Part shown: one piece after another, positions 52,716-60,414 of the stretch
How positions within the stretch are numbered: the stretch's first letter is position 1
Layout: each line of letters opens with the position of its first letter
DNA from: Leucobacter zeae
GTDB taxonomy: Bacteria > Actinomycetota > Actinomycetes > Actinomycetales > Microbacteriaceae
DNA: 64,000 bases
Direction of reading: 5' to 3'
Assembly (NCBI RefSeq): GCF_016758175.1
Contig: NZ_QYAB01000001.1
Location: 487,256-551,255 of the forward strand
Notes under the pieces: generated by a model
What the model was told of the DNA's origin: nothing
Databases searched by the model: none
What the model saw: only the letters and a program-made list of their open reading frames with translations
Translations under genes and position numbers: made by a program

Positions 52716-53837
52716 ATGGGGACGACGGACACACCCGAAGGGTCGGGCGCTGCGGCGCCGACCGATTCCGAGCTCTGCGATGCCGTGCGGGCGGACGCGA
52801 GCGGGGCGTCGGGGCGCGCGGCGTTCGCCGAGCTGTTCCGGCGGCACCGCGATACGGCGATGGCGCAGGCCTACCGGTTCACCGGGGATCGGGACCGCGC
52901 CGAGGATCTGGTCTCGGAGACCTTCGCCCGAGTGCTCCGTGCGCTCTCCGGCGGAAACGGGCCGACCGATTCGGTGCTCGGGTACGTGCTGATCTCGCTG
53001 CGGAGCGAGGCCGTGCGCGCCGCCGGGATCGCGGCGAACGTCGTCGCCGCGGAACCGGACGCGTTCTCGGAGATCGTCGACGACGCGGCGCCCCACTTCG
53101 CAGACCGTATCGCGGATCGGGATCTCATTCTCCGTTCCTACGATCGGCTTCCCCCGCGGGACCGCGAACTCCTCTGGCTCCTGGACGTCGAGGAGGCGCC
53201 TGCCTCTGTCGTCGGCGAGCGGCTCGGGCTGGCCTCAGGGGCGCTGCGGGTGGCGGTGCACCGGGCGCGCAAGCGCCTCGGAACCCTCTACCTGCAGCAG
53301 CACGTCGAGTTCGTCGATCCCGACTGCCGGCCGTTCGCCGAGCAGCTCGCGGACTATGTCAGACGGCGTCTGGGCCGCCGGGACGCACGCGCGCTGGAAG
53401 CGCACCTCGCACACTGCCGGAGCTGCGCCGAGCAGGCGGCGATGCTCTCGGATGTGGGATCCCGCCTGCGCGTGTGGCTCGCACCGCTGTTCCTCGGAGC
53501 CGCTGCCGGCGGCGCGCTCACGGCTTCCGGCCGCGATGCGTCGGCCGCGACGGTGGGTGCAGGCGGGGAGGGGCGGGACTCGAGTGCGAACGCGGCGGCC
53601 GCCGCGCCGCGCAGCGCCGCCGCCTGGTTCGGACTCGCCGCAGGCACCGTGCTGCTGATCTCGGGCATGCTCGCGCTGGGTGCGGGGTCTGCGGTGGCTC
53701 CGCGATCCGACTCGGCGTCCCAGGAGGAGCCGGGCGAGGACACCGCGGGCGGGGAGGCCCCGTCGGCCCCGCTTCCCACAGCGTCCTCCGAGCCACCGCG
53801 CGACGACGCGACCCCGCACTGGCGACTGCGGGAGTGA
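52716..53837 (+). CDS. ECF sigma factor fused to a zinc-finger, membrane-anchored anti-sigma-like tail
   Basis: The ATG at 52716 (GGAGG 10 nt upstream) is preferred over an upstream ATG at 52641. In the 373-residue protein, sigma-70 region 2 lies at about 33-100 (YRFTGDRDRAEDLVSETFARVLRAL) and region 4 at about 135-195 (DRLPPRDRELLWLLDVEEAPASVVGERLGL). A ZAS-type motif follows, H230-x3-C234-x2-C237 (EAHLAHCRSCAEQ), then a hydrophobic stretch at 253-272, a clear membrane helix at about 303-325 and a short Ser/Pro/Glu-rich outside tail. The single chain could be a membrane-tethered sigma factor. The LATTG surface-protein gene follows at 174 bp. Confidence 0.85.
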   Translation: MGTTDTPEGSGAAAPTDSELCDAVRADASGASGRAAFAELFRRHRDTAMAQAYRFTGDRDRAEDLVSETFARVLRALSGGNGPTDSVLGYVLISLRSEAVRAAGIAANVVAAEPDAFSEIVDDAAPHFADRIADRDLILRSYDRLPPRDRELLWLLDVEEAPASVVGERLGLASGALRVAVHRARKRLGTLYLQQHVEFVDPDCRPFAEQLADYVRRRLGRRDARALEAHLAHCRSCAEQAAMLSDVGSRLRVWLAPLFLGAAAGGALTASGRDASAATVGAGGEGRDSSANAAAAAPRSAAAWFGLAAGTVLLISGMLALGAGSAVAPRSDSASQEEPGEDTAGGEAPSAPLPTASSEPPRDDATPHWRLRE

Positions 53838-53896
53838 CCTCGAACCGGGACGGAGCCGCATCGCGGCTCATCTCGGACGAAATTCCGACACTTCCC

Positions 53897-53924
53897 TGTA
53901 ACGGATGCGCGAGCCCGCGGTCTT
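53897..53924 (+). promoter_or_regulatory. ECF-type promoter-like sequence before the surface-protein gene
   Basis: TGTAAC (53897-53902), a 16-nt spacer, then GGTCTT (53919-53924) resembles the AAC/GTC boxes recognised by ECF sigma factors. It is 88 nt before the ATG at 54012. A match by chance cannot be excluded. Confidence 0.4.
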
Positions 53925-54011
53925 TAGGGGTGCAGGGCGCGATTCCGATGCAGTCGTCGGGGGATCGTCCGCGCGTCACGACAGGTATCTAGGGGAAGTC
54001 AAGAGAACGCA

Positions 54012-56852
54012 ATGACACGGAGACATACACGGCGATCGCGCCTGTGGCGCTGGGCCGCCGCGCCGCTGGTCGCGCTGCTCGCGCTGGGAAGCGGCACCGC
54101 TGCGGTAGCCGCACCGCCGTACGCCACGGAAGCGGACATCACATCGATCGAGTTCGTCGAGCAGGAGGTGCCGAGCGGCTCGGACGCGGAGCTGAGCGGC
54201 ACCTGGGCGCTGCCCGACAACCCGACGGCGCCCGCAGGGTTCGTGGTGGATCTGCCGCCGGAACTCCAGGGGCTCAGCGACGCCTTCCCGCTGCTCGATC
54301 CGAGCGGCGTCGCCATGGGGCAGTGCGTGGTCGAGGCGACGCAGATCGTCTGCGACTTCGACGCAGCGTATCTCGAATCGCACCCGAGGAACCTGTCGGG
54401 CGATTTCACCTTCTGGGCCAACATCCGGGACGTCGTGACCGAGGACTCGGAGAAGACCTACGTGATCGACGGCCAGGACGTCACCGTGGTCGTGACGCCG
54501 CCGGTGGGCACCTGCACGCCGCAATGCGACTTCGAAGGGCGGGAGAGCAACAAGACCGGCACCTACGACCGCGAGACGGACACCGTCCTCTGGGTCGTGC
54601 GCGTCGAGAGCGATGCCGACGGCGCCACGGGCGGCGAGTCGATGTCGGTGACCGACAACCTGGGACCGAACCAGGAGATGCTCACCGAGTTCCAGGGCAA
54701 GACCTACCCGATCCTGCAGCACACGAACGAGCTCATCGTGACGAGCGGGAACGTGCAGCAGCCGGGCAACTGGCAGCCCGTGCCGGTGGACCAGTACGAC
54801 GTGCAGGGCGGCACCGTCTCCTGGACGGCCGAAGCCGGGTACTACTACAGCATCCGCTACGTCTCGAAGGTCACCGACGGCGGCGCAGCAGGCACGTACA
54901 CCAACTCGGCGACGGTGACGGTCGATGACCACCAGAAGACCGTGCAGAGCCAGGTCGTCCGCCAGGGCGGCGGCGGCACGGGGAACGGCGACAGGGTCGG
55001 CCGCTTCTCGATCGAGAAGCAGGTCCTCTGGGAGGACGCGCCCGTCGCGGATCTCGAGTTCGCCGGCACGTTCACCGTGACGTCGCCTTCGGGCGCCGAG
55101 AGCGCAGGCGAGTTCACGGTGCGCGAGGGCGAGACCTGGACCAGCGACGAGTACGAGACCGGATCCGTCGTCCACATCGAGGAGATCCTGCCCACCGACC
55201 CCGAGAACATCGATTGGGCGGCTCCTGAACTGAGCAGCAACGATTTCGAGGTCGCCGGAGCCACCACCACCGCGGTCACGCTGACCAACCGGGCCGCCGT
55301 CGCGAAGGGGACGTTCTCTGCCGCGAAGCATCTCGAGGGCGATGCCGCTGGTGCGGTTCCCGCGGGCACGGTGTTCTTCCTCGAGTACGAGTACCCGGCC
55401 GGTCCGGGGTTCGAGGCGGGTTCGGGCACGCTCGAGCTGCCCGCCGACGGGACGGTCGTGACGTCGCCGGAGCTGCCGGTGGGTGCGGTGCTGACGCTCA
55501 GCGAGCGTGCGCCGGATCCCGTCGGCGGTGCCACGTGGACCGGCGCGGAGCTGTCGACGGATACCGTGACGATCGGCAGGGACGAGGTGGTCGAGGTCTC
55601 CGTCACCAACACGCTCACCCGTGTGACCGGCGGCCTCGTGATCAACAAGCGCCTCGAAGGCGCCGGGGTCGACGGGATCGCCGCGCAGGACGAACTCGTC
55701 TTCGGCGTCGTGTGCGTGCTCGACGGCGGAACCGTGTTCGAACGCGACGTGACCCTCGCGGTGGACGGACGCACGGTCGTGTCCTCGGACGAGCTCGGGC
55801 CGATCCCCGCCGGCGCGGAGTGCACCGTCACCGAGACGTCGCCGGGAAGCGCGGATCGCGACGCGCTGCCCGAGCCCGTGACCGTGACGATTCCCTGGGA
55901 CCCGGAGACCGGGACCTCTGGCGTCGTGACCGCCGCGCTCACGAACTACTACAGCGCGGGATCCGTCGAGGTCGCGAAGACGGTCGACGGAGACGACGAG
56001 GCGGTCGCGGCTGCGCAGGATCGAGTGTTCGAGATCCTGGTCACCTGCCAGATCGAGGAGACCGACGCGAACGGCGCGACCGTGCGGTCGGACGTCTACT
56101 CGGGCACGGTGCTGATCACGGGCGGCCAGACGAAGTACCTCGTGGACGACGCCGGTGAGACTCGGATGCTCCCGCTGGGCACGAAGTGCTTCGGCGTCGA
56201 GACCGACACCGGCGGCGCATCCTCCTCCACGATCGATCACGACTCCTACGAGACGGGTGTCGAGGTCGTCTCGGGGACCCCCGACCGGCTCCAGGTGCTG
56301 ACGATCTCGGCCGTGAACACGTTCACGAACGCCGAGCTGCGCGTCTCCAAGCGCGTCGTGGGAACGGGCACGGGAGCGGCGTACGACTTCGAGCTCGTCT
56401 GCACGATCCCGAGCGAGAACGCCGATGGCGACCCGACCGACGTCGCTTACGAACTGTCGGCCGACGACGCGAAGTTCAGCCTGAAGGACGGCGAGACCCG
56501 GGTCATCGCGGTGCCGGAAGGGGTGACCTGCCGGGTCGCCGAGACGAACGTGCCCAAGGGGGCGACCGTGTCCATCGAGGACAGCGATGGAACGACGCGC
56601 GAGTCCCGCGCCGACGGGATCCTCACGGACATCCGCGGTACGGACAACTCCGTGCGGGTGACCAACACCTTCGACGGCGGGTCCACCCCGCCGCCCGCTC
56701 CGCGCAACCCGCTCGCGACCACGGGGTCGCAGGGGCTCGGCGGATTCGGGCTGCTCGCGGCCGGCCTCGTGCTGGTCGGAGGATCGCTGGTGCTGCTCCG
56801 CAGGCGCCGCGATGCTCGCGAGGGAGACGGGTTCACCCGGACGTCCCGCTAG
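54012..56852 (+). CDS. Sortase-anchored surface protein with five DUF5979 repeats
   Basis: The 946-residue protein has a signal peptide (1-34, with cleavage near AVAAPPY), an Ig-like adhesion domain (about 40-165: ELSGTWALPDNPTAPAGFVV, GDFTFWANIRDV), a second domain to about 330, then five DUF5979-type repeats of about 100-120 residues, each ending with a VTNxxT-like strand (TLTNRA, VTNTLTRV, LTNYYSAG, AVNTFTNA, VTNTFDGG). The end is a sorting signal: LATTG at 901-905, a hydrophobic helix and RRRR. It is displayed on the cell wall and probably binds host or partner surfaces. No sortase gene is seen here. Confidence 0.9.
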   Translation: MTRRHTRRSRLWRWAAAPLVALLALGSGTAAVAAPPYATEADITSIEFVEQEVPSGSDAELSGTWALPDNPTAPAGFVVDLPPELQGLSDAFPLLDPSGVAMGQCVVEATQIVCDFDAAYLESHPRNLSGDFTFWANIRDVVTEDSEKTYVIDGQDVTVVVTPPVGTCTPQCDFEGRESNKTGTYDRETDTVLWVVRVESDADGATGGESMSVTDNLGPNQEMLTEFQGKTYPILQHTNELIVTSGNVQQPGNWQPVPVDQYDVQGGTVSWTAEAGYYYSIRYVSKVTDGGAAGTYTNSATVTVDDHQKTVQSQVVRQGGGGTGNGDRVGRFSIEKQVLWEDAPVADLEFAGTFTVTSPSGAESAGEFTVREGETWTSDEYETGSVVHIEEILPTDPENIDWAAPELSSNDFEVAGATTTAVTLTNRAAVAKGTFSAAKHLEGDAAGAVPAGTVFFLEYEYPAGPGFEAGSGTLELPADGTVVTSPELPVGAVLTLSERAPDPVGGATWTGAELSTDTVTIGRDEVVEVSVTNTLTRVTGGLVINKRLEGAGVDGIAAQDELVFGVVCVLDGGTVFERDVTLAVDGRTVVSSDELGPIPAGAECTVTETSPGSADRDALPEPVTVTIPWDPETGTSGVVTAALTNYYSAGSVEVAKTVDGDDEAVAAAQDRVFEILVTCQIEETDANGATVRSDVYSGTVLITGGQTKYLVDDAGETRMLPLGTKCFGVETDTGGASSSTIDHDSYETGVEVVSGTPDRLQVLTISAVNTFTNAELRVSKRVVGTGTGAAYDFELVCTIPSENADGDPTDVAYELSADDAKFSLKDGETRVIAVPEGVTCRVAETNVPKGATVSIEDSDGTTRESRADGILTDIRGTDNSVRVTNTFDGGSTPPPAPRNPLATTGSQGLGGFGLLAAGLVLVGGSLVLLRRRRDAREGDGFTRTSR

Positions 56853-56890
56853 GCGGAGCGGGATCCAGACGGTCATCCCGCTTCCGGACT

Positions 56891-56924
56891 CGTCGCGGTG
56901 CAGCGGTATCGCTGCACCGCGACG
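56891..56924 (+). terminator. Hairpin after the surface-protein gene
   Basis: A perfect 15-bp stem (CGTCGCGGTGCAGCG with its complement) closes on a GTAT loop, 38 nt after the stop. Confidence 0.7.
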
Positions 56925-56990
56925 GGGAGCCGGGCCGGATGACGCCGGCGTCGCGTGACTCCCCCCCCATCCCCATGCGCGCGATGCCGA

Positions 56991-57033
56991 AGGACGTGCG
57001 AGGGGCGCGGTGAACGCGCCCCTCGCACGTCCT
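56991..57033. terminator. Perfect 19-bp-stem hairpin, two-way
   Basis: AGGACGTGCGAGGGGCGCG at 56991-57009 is exactly complementary to 57015-57033, with loop GTGAA. It lies between the convergent surface-protein and YqaJ-type genes, 27 nt from the latter's stop. Confidence 0.75.
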
Positions 57034-57059
57034 GCTTGTGCGGCGGGGGAACGGGCCGG

Positions 57060-57647
57060 TCAGCTGGTACGTTCGATGAGCACGTCGATCAGACGGCTCG
57101 CGAGAGTGACGAGCCGCTCGATCTCGTTCTCGTCACGATCGATCCAGCGCACCTCGGGGTCGCCCACCGGAACGAAGTCCTCGTGCCGCTCCCACACCAT
57201 GAGCGTGCGTTCGGCGCCGAGGACGTACTGCTGCCACCAGACCTGACGCAGGTAGTTGCGCGGTATCGAACGCCAGACCTTGTTCGTGGTCTTGATCTCG
57301 GCGAGCTCGATCCCCCCGTGGCTTCGCAGCGCGAGCCCGTCGGGCGTCGCGAGGTGGCGGAGGTCGGTCTCCGCGTGGAAGAGCGCCTGGCTCGGCTCGA
57401 TGGCGTATTCGCGGAGCACCCAGGAGGCGATGGCCGGCTCGCGCGCCTTCCCGTGGTCGGTGTAGGCGTTTCCCGTGAAACGGCTGCCGTGGAGCTTCTC
57501 GTGCGCCGCCGCCTCGATCGATCGAGGCGTCGACAGCTTGGCGACATCGGTCGCGGTGATGCCGCGGGCCCGCGCGCGCATCCACGCCATCCGGTCGGTG
57601 CCGTCGGTGACGATGCGGCTGAGATGGCGGGGTTCGGGATCGGGCAC
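57060..57647 (-). CDS. YqaJ/lambda-exonuclease-family nuclease-like protein
   Basis: The domain (about 195 residues from GTG 57647; the frame is open to 57923, so the start is uncertain) has the YqaJ layout: RARGITATDVAKL, HGKAREPAIASWVLRE (Glu), and the catalytic D-x(n)-E-x-K pattern in TPDGL...ELAEIKTT, then QVWWQQYVLGAERTLMVW. Such enzymes resect DNA ends in phage or plasmid recombination. No phage genes surround it, so it is a stand-alone copy, either a domesticated phage relic or a host gene of the kind common in Microbacteriaceae. Confidence 0.75.
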   Translation of the reverse strand: MPDPEPRHLSRIVTDGTDRMAWMRARARGITATDVAKLSTPRSIEAAAHEKLHGSRFTGNAYTDHGKAREPAIASWVLREYAIEPSQALFHAETDLRHLATPDGLALRSHGGIELAEIKTTNKVWRSIPRNYLRQVWWQQYVLGAERTLMVWERHEDFVPVGDPEVRWIDRDENEIERLVTLASRLIDVLIERTS

Positions 57648-58110
57648 GATACCCAGTTTCTCATGTCGCGGGAGCGCCCGTGCGCGGGCGCGAGCGCGCC
57701 GCGGATTCCGGGTCGAAGATCGTCGGACGTGAGTAAGAACTCCTGCACAGATATGAAATCTGGATCGTGTCCGATAAAATTGCACACGTTTTCCAGGGTG
57801 CGGACGGGGGTGTTCGGAATTTTTTGCCGAGAAGTTTCCGGGGGGCGCGATCGGCCGAGATCCGCACGACCGCGCGCATCTCGGGGGAGTGGCCGTCCCG
57901 CTGCTCGGCGGAGCGGTGCGCAATCCGTGTTCGGGGCGGCCTCATCTGGTATGGAAAGTCAGATGTACGGGCTAGGCTTTCCACGAAAGAACAAGTTCTC
58001 CAATCGTTACTGAAGAACTCAATGGGAGTGGCGGGCCGATGCAGCCCGAGAGGTGGGACTTCTCGAGGGTGCGGCCGCGGTCCAGAGGAATGAGGAGCCA
58101 GCGAAGGTCT
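57648..58110. other. Gene-free region before the response-regulator gene
   Basis: It is relatively A/T-rich. Visible elements: CAGAT-ATGAA-ATCTG near 57743, a TCGG...CCGA pair around a T-run near 57815, TGGAAAG (57952-57958)/CTTTCCA (57977-57983) as an inverted repeat, and GAACAAGTTC near 57990. The last two may be operator sites of the rightward gene. No coding sequence is convincing except possible N-terminal extensions of the two flanking genes. Confidence 0.55.
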
Positions 58111-58833
58111 ATGGATTCACAGAGCCTGACACGCGCCGACGGGGGGAAAGTGCGTGCACTTGTCGTCGACGACGAGGAATCGATCACTCAGCTGATCGCG
58201 ATGGCGCTGCGCTACGAGGGCTGGGAGGTCGAGACCGCCGCGAACGGCGCCGATGCCCTCGAGAAGATCCGCACTTCGGCTCCGGACGTCGCCGTCCTCG
58301 ACATCATGCTGCCCGACTTCGACGGCATGCAGCTGCTCTCGCGCATCCGGTCCTCGGGGGAGATGTTCCCCGTGCTGTTCCTGACCGCGCTCGATTCCGT
58401 CGAGGATCGCGTCAACGGGCTGACCGCGGGCGGTGACGATTACGTCGTCAAGCCGTTCAGCCTCGAGGAGCTCATCGCCCGACTCCGCGGCCTGGTCCGC
58501 CGTTCGCAGCTCGTCCTCGCGCAGCAGCCCGACCCGGTGCTGCGCGTCGGCGACCTGACGCTCAATGAGGACAGCTACGAGGTGGAGCGCGGCGGCGAGG
58601 CGATCACCGTCACGAACACCGAGTTCGAGCTGCTCCGCTACCTCATGCGCAACCCGAACCGCGTCCTTTCGAAGGCGCAGATCCTCGATCGCGTCTGGGC
58701 CTACGACTTCACGGGCAAGTCCACCGTCGTGGAGCTGTACATCTCGTACCTGCGGAAGAAGATCGACACGGGGCGCGACTCGATGCTCCACACCGTCCGC
58801 GGCGCGGGGTACATGCTCAAGCCGGTCAACTGA
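58111..58833 (+). CDS. Orphan OmpR-family response regulator (TrcR-like)
   Basis: I place the start at ATG 58111 (240 residues); in-frame ATGs at 58039 and 58090 are alternatives. The receiver domain has D20/D21 and phospho-acceptor D64 (VLDIMLPDFDG), FLTALD, and DDYVVKPFS (Lys). The winged-helix output domain (about 140-240) has NTEFELLRYLMRNPNRVLSKAQILDRVW and RKKIDTGRDSMLHTVRGAGYML. No histidine kinase gene is next to it, so its sensor lies elsewhere. It ends with its own terminator. Confidence 0.9.
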   Translation: MDSQSLTRADGGKVRALVVDDEESITQLIAMALRYEGWEVETAANGADALEKIRTSAPDVAVLDIMLPDFDGMQLLSRIRSSGEMFPVLFLTALDSVEDRVNGLTAGGDDYVVKPFSLEELIARLRGLVRRSQLVLAQQPDPVLRVGDLTLNEDSYEVERGGEAITVTNTEFELLRYLMRNPNRVLSKAQILDRVWAYDFTGKSTVVELYISYLRKKIDTGRDSMLHTVRGAGYMLKPVN

Positions 58834-58847
58834 CCCGGTAACCGGAA

Positions 58848-58881
58848 CGGCGGCCGCCCTGCACGCGCAGGGCGGCCGCCG
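58848..58881 (+). terminator. Intrinsic terminator after the response-regulator gene
   Basis: A perfect 15-bp stem (CGGCGGCCGCCCTGC and its complement) with an ACGC loop, followed by CTCCGTTTC, 15 nt after the stop. Confidence 0.8.
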
Positions 58882-58929
58882 CTCCGTTTCGGCGTCCCCA
58901 GGGAACCCGCTATCGGGTGCGGAAGGCGG

Positions 58930-59024
58930 CTCGCGGGTGATGCGGTCCCCGCCGTTGGTCGGGCCTGGCACGATGCGAGCGAAGCGAGTATCGCGGAGGC
59001 GGCGGGGACCGCATCACCCGCGAG
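58930..59024. repeat. Long inverted repeat, 25-bp perfect arms
   Basis: Bases 58930-58954 (CTCGCGGGTGATGCGGTCCC then CGCCG-type ending) are the exact reverse complement of 59000-59024. The 45-nt centre holds a smaller CGATGCGAGC/GCGAGTATCG-like hairpin. It sits beyond the regulator's terminator and just before the rplJ promoter. Confidence 0.85.
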
Positions 59025-59061
59025 TTGCCGACCCTGCAGCACCCGTGATAGTGTTATCGAC

Positions 59062-59220
59062 GGCCAAAGACCGCCGGTAGGGTTCGCAAGGATCCCGGAA
59101 CGTCCGCAGGCAGCTCGACTGAGCTGCGGTGGAGACCAGCGCAGGTGCAGAACTCCTTGAGTGAGGGACCCGATCCCGAACGACTTGAAGCTCCGTGCGT
59201 GCGCGCCGGAGCTTTTTTCG
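59062..59220 (+). promoter_or_regulatory. L10 leader with terminator (attenuator) before rplJ
   Basis: The leader begins near gccaaagaccgccggtaggg and contains stem segments such as GCAGCTC...GAGCTGC. It ends in an intrinsic terminator: AAGCTCCG (59188-59195) pairs with CGGAGCTT (59207-59214), followed by six Ts. In the known mechanism L10(L12)4 binds such leaders to lower rplJL expression. The terminator is before the gene, so attenuation is the likely output. Confidence 0.8.
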
Positions 59221-59305
59221 TTGCGGGACTCCCGTACGAGAGCTTCGAGCGGCGCGGCCGTCCGCGGGGCAACCGTCCCGCGGGTACGACGACATAGGGA
59301 GCGCC

Positions 59306-59815
59306 ATGGCTACGAAGGATGCTACGGTCGCCGATCTTCAGCAGAAGTTTGAAGAGTCGAGCGCCGTTCTGCTGACTGAGTACCGCGGTCTCACGGTTGC
59401 CGAGCTGCGGGAACTCCGCAACAGCATCCGTGAGCACGCGACGTACGCTGTGGCGAAGAACACGCTGACCAAGATTGCGGCCAACAACGCCGGGATCACC
59501 GCATTCGATGACGAGCTCGCCGGTCCTTCGGCTCTCGCCTTCGTGCACGGTGACACCGTCGCGGTCGCCAAGGCTCTGCGTGACTTCGCCAAGGCACACC
59601 CTCTTCTGGTGGTGAAGGCGGGCTACTTCGATGGCAACGCCCTGACCGCTGCAGAGGTAGGCAAGCTTGCCGATCTCGAGAGCCGCGAGGTGCTGCTGGC
59701 CAAGGCCGCAGGCGCAATGCAGGCTGCTCTGGTCGGTGCTGCACAGCTGTTCGCCGCCCTGCCCGCCAAGGCCGCTCGCGGCTTCGGTGCGCTGCAGGAG
59801 AAGCAGGACGCTTAA
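59306..59815 (+). CDS. rplJ: 50S ribosomal protein L10
   Basis: AGGGA precedes ATG 59306. The 169-residue protein begins MATKDATVADLQQKFEESSA, with the standard L10 segments LTEYRGLTVAELRELR and YAVAKNTLTKIAA and a C-terminal helix that binds L7/L12 dimers. With L7/L12 it makes the ribosomal stalk that recruits translation factors. It is the first gene of the rplJ-rplL pair; no rplK, rplA or rpoB lie in the window next to it. Confidence 0.98.
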   Translation: MATKDATVADLQQKFEESSAVLLTEYRGLTVAELRELRNSIREHATYAVAKNTLTKIAANNAGITAFDDELAGPSALAFVHGDTVAVAKALRDFAKAHPLLVVKAGYFDGNALTAAEVGKLADLESREVLLAKAAGAMQAALVGAAQLFAALPAKAARGFGALQEKQDA

Positions 59816-59895
59816 GACTCGGCTTTCGCCGGATCGGTTTACACACACCCGTCCGTCGCGCGTGAGCGCGTGGACACACATCAAGGAGAAACACT

Positions 59896-60279
59896 ATGGC
59901 TAAGCTTTCCACCGAAGAGCTGCTCGAGCAGTTCAAGGAGCTCACCCTCATCGAGCTCTCGGAGTTCGTCAAGGCGTTCGAGGAGACCTTCGACGTGTCG
60001 GCTGCCGCTCCGGTCGCCGTTGCTGCTGCTCCGGCCGCCGGTGGCGCCGCCGAGGCTGCTGAGGAGAAGGACGAGTTCGACGTCGTCCTCGAGTCGGCCG
60101 GCGACAAGAAGATCCAGGTCATCAAGGTCGTGCGCGAGCTGACCGGCCTGGGCCTGGGCGAGGCGAAGGCTCTCGTCGAGGAGGCTCCCAAGAACGTGCT
60201 CGAGGGCGCGAAGAAGGAGGACGCCGAGGCGGCCAAGGCCAAGCTCGAGGAGGCAGGCGCCGGCGTCAAGCTCGCGTAA
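59896..60279 (+). CDS. rplL: 50S ribosomal protein L7/L12
   Basis: AAGGAG lies upstream of ATG 59896, 80 bp after rplJ. The 127-residue protein has the dimerising N-terminal domain ([31 protein letters not shown]), the Ala-rich hinge ([19 protein letters not shown]) and the C-terminal factor-binding domain ([41 protein letters not shown]). It is acidic as expected and ends in a strong terminator. Confidence 0.98.
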   Translation: MAKLSTEELLEQFKELTLIELSEFVKAFEETFDVSAAAPVAVAAAPAAGGAAEAAEEKDEFDVVLESAGDKKIQVIKVVRELTGLGLGEAKALVEEAPKNVLEGAKKEDAEAAKAKLEEAGAGVKLA

Positions 60280-60337
60280 GTCTCTTCGCACACTCGTGCG
60301 AAGCCGTTCGCACCCGTTCGGGTGATGCGCGGCAGGT

Positions 60338-60369
60338 CAGGGGGATCGCTCTTCGGAGCGGTCCCCCTG
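60338..60369 (+). terminator. Intrinsic terminator after rplL
   Basis: A 14-bp stem (CAGGGGGATCGCTC with GAGCGGTCCCCCTG, one T-G pair) closes a TTCG tetraloop, 58 nt after the rplL stop. Confidence 0.82.
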
Positions 60370-60414
60370 CTCCGTTTCCGCGGCCTCTCGGTCGGCTGCG
60401 GATAGCATGGTCGC

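Larger units (their letters stand above)
58834..59305. other. Gene-free region between the regulator gene and rplJ
   Basis: From left to right: a terminator hairpin (58848-58881), a long inverted repeat (58930-59024), the rplJ promoter and the L10-type leader with attenuator (59062-59220), then the rplJ ribosome-binding site. No protein gene is visible. Confidence 0.8.

Noticed and set aside
53976..56876. A 966-codon open frame antisense to the surface-protein gene
   Set aside because: It exists because high-G+C genes have few stops in the complementary frames. It has no ribosome site or domain, whereas the plus frame has a signal peptide, repeats and sorting signal.
57060..57647. A prophage, because of the YqaJ-type nuclease
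   Set aside because: No integrase, terminase, capsid or recombinase partner genes are nearby and both flanks are ordinary chromosomal genes.
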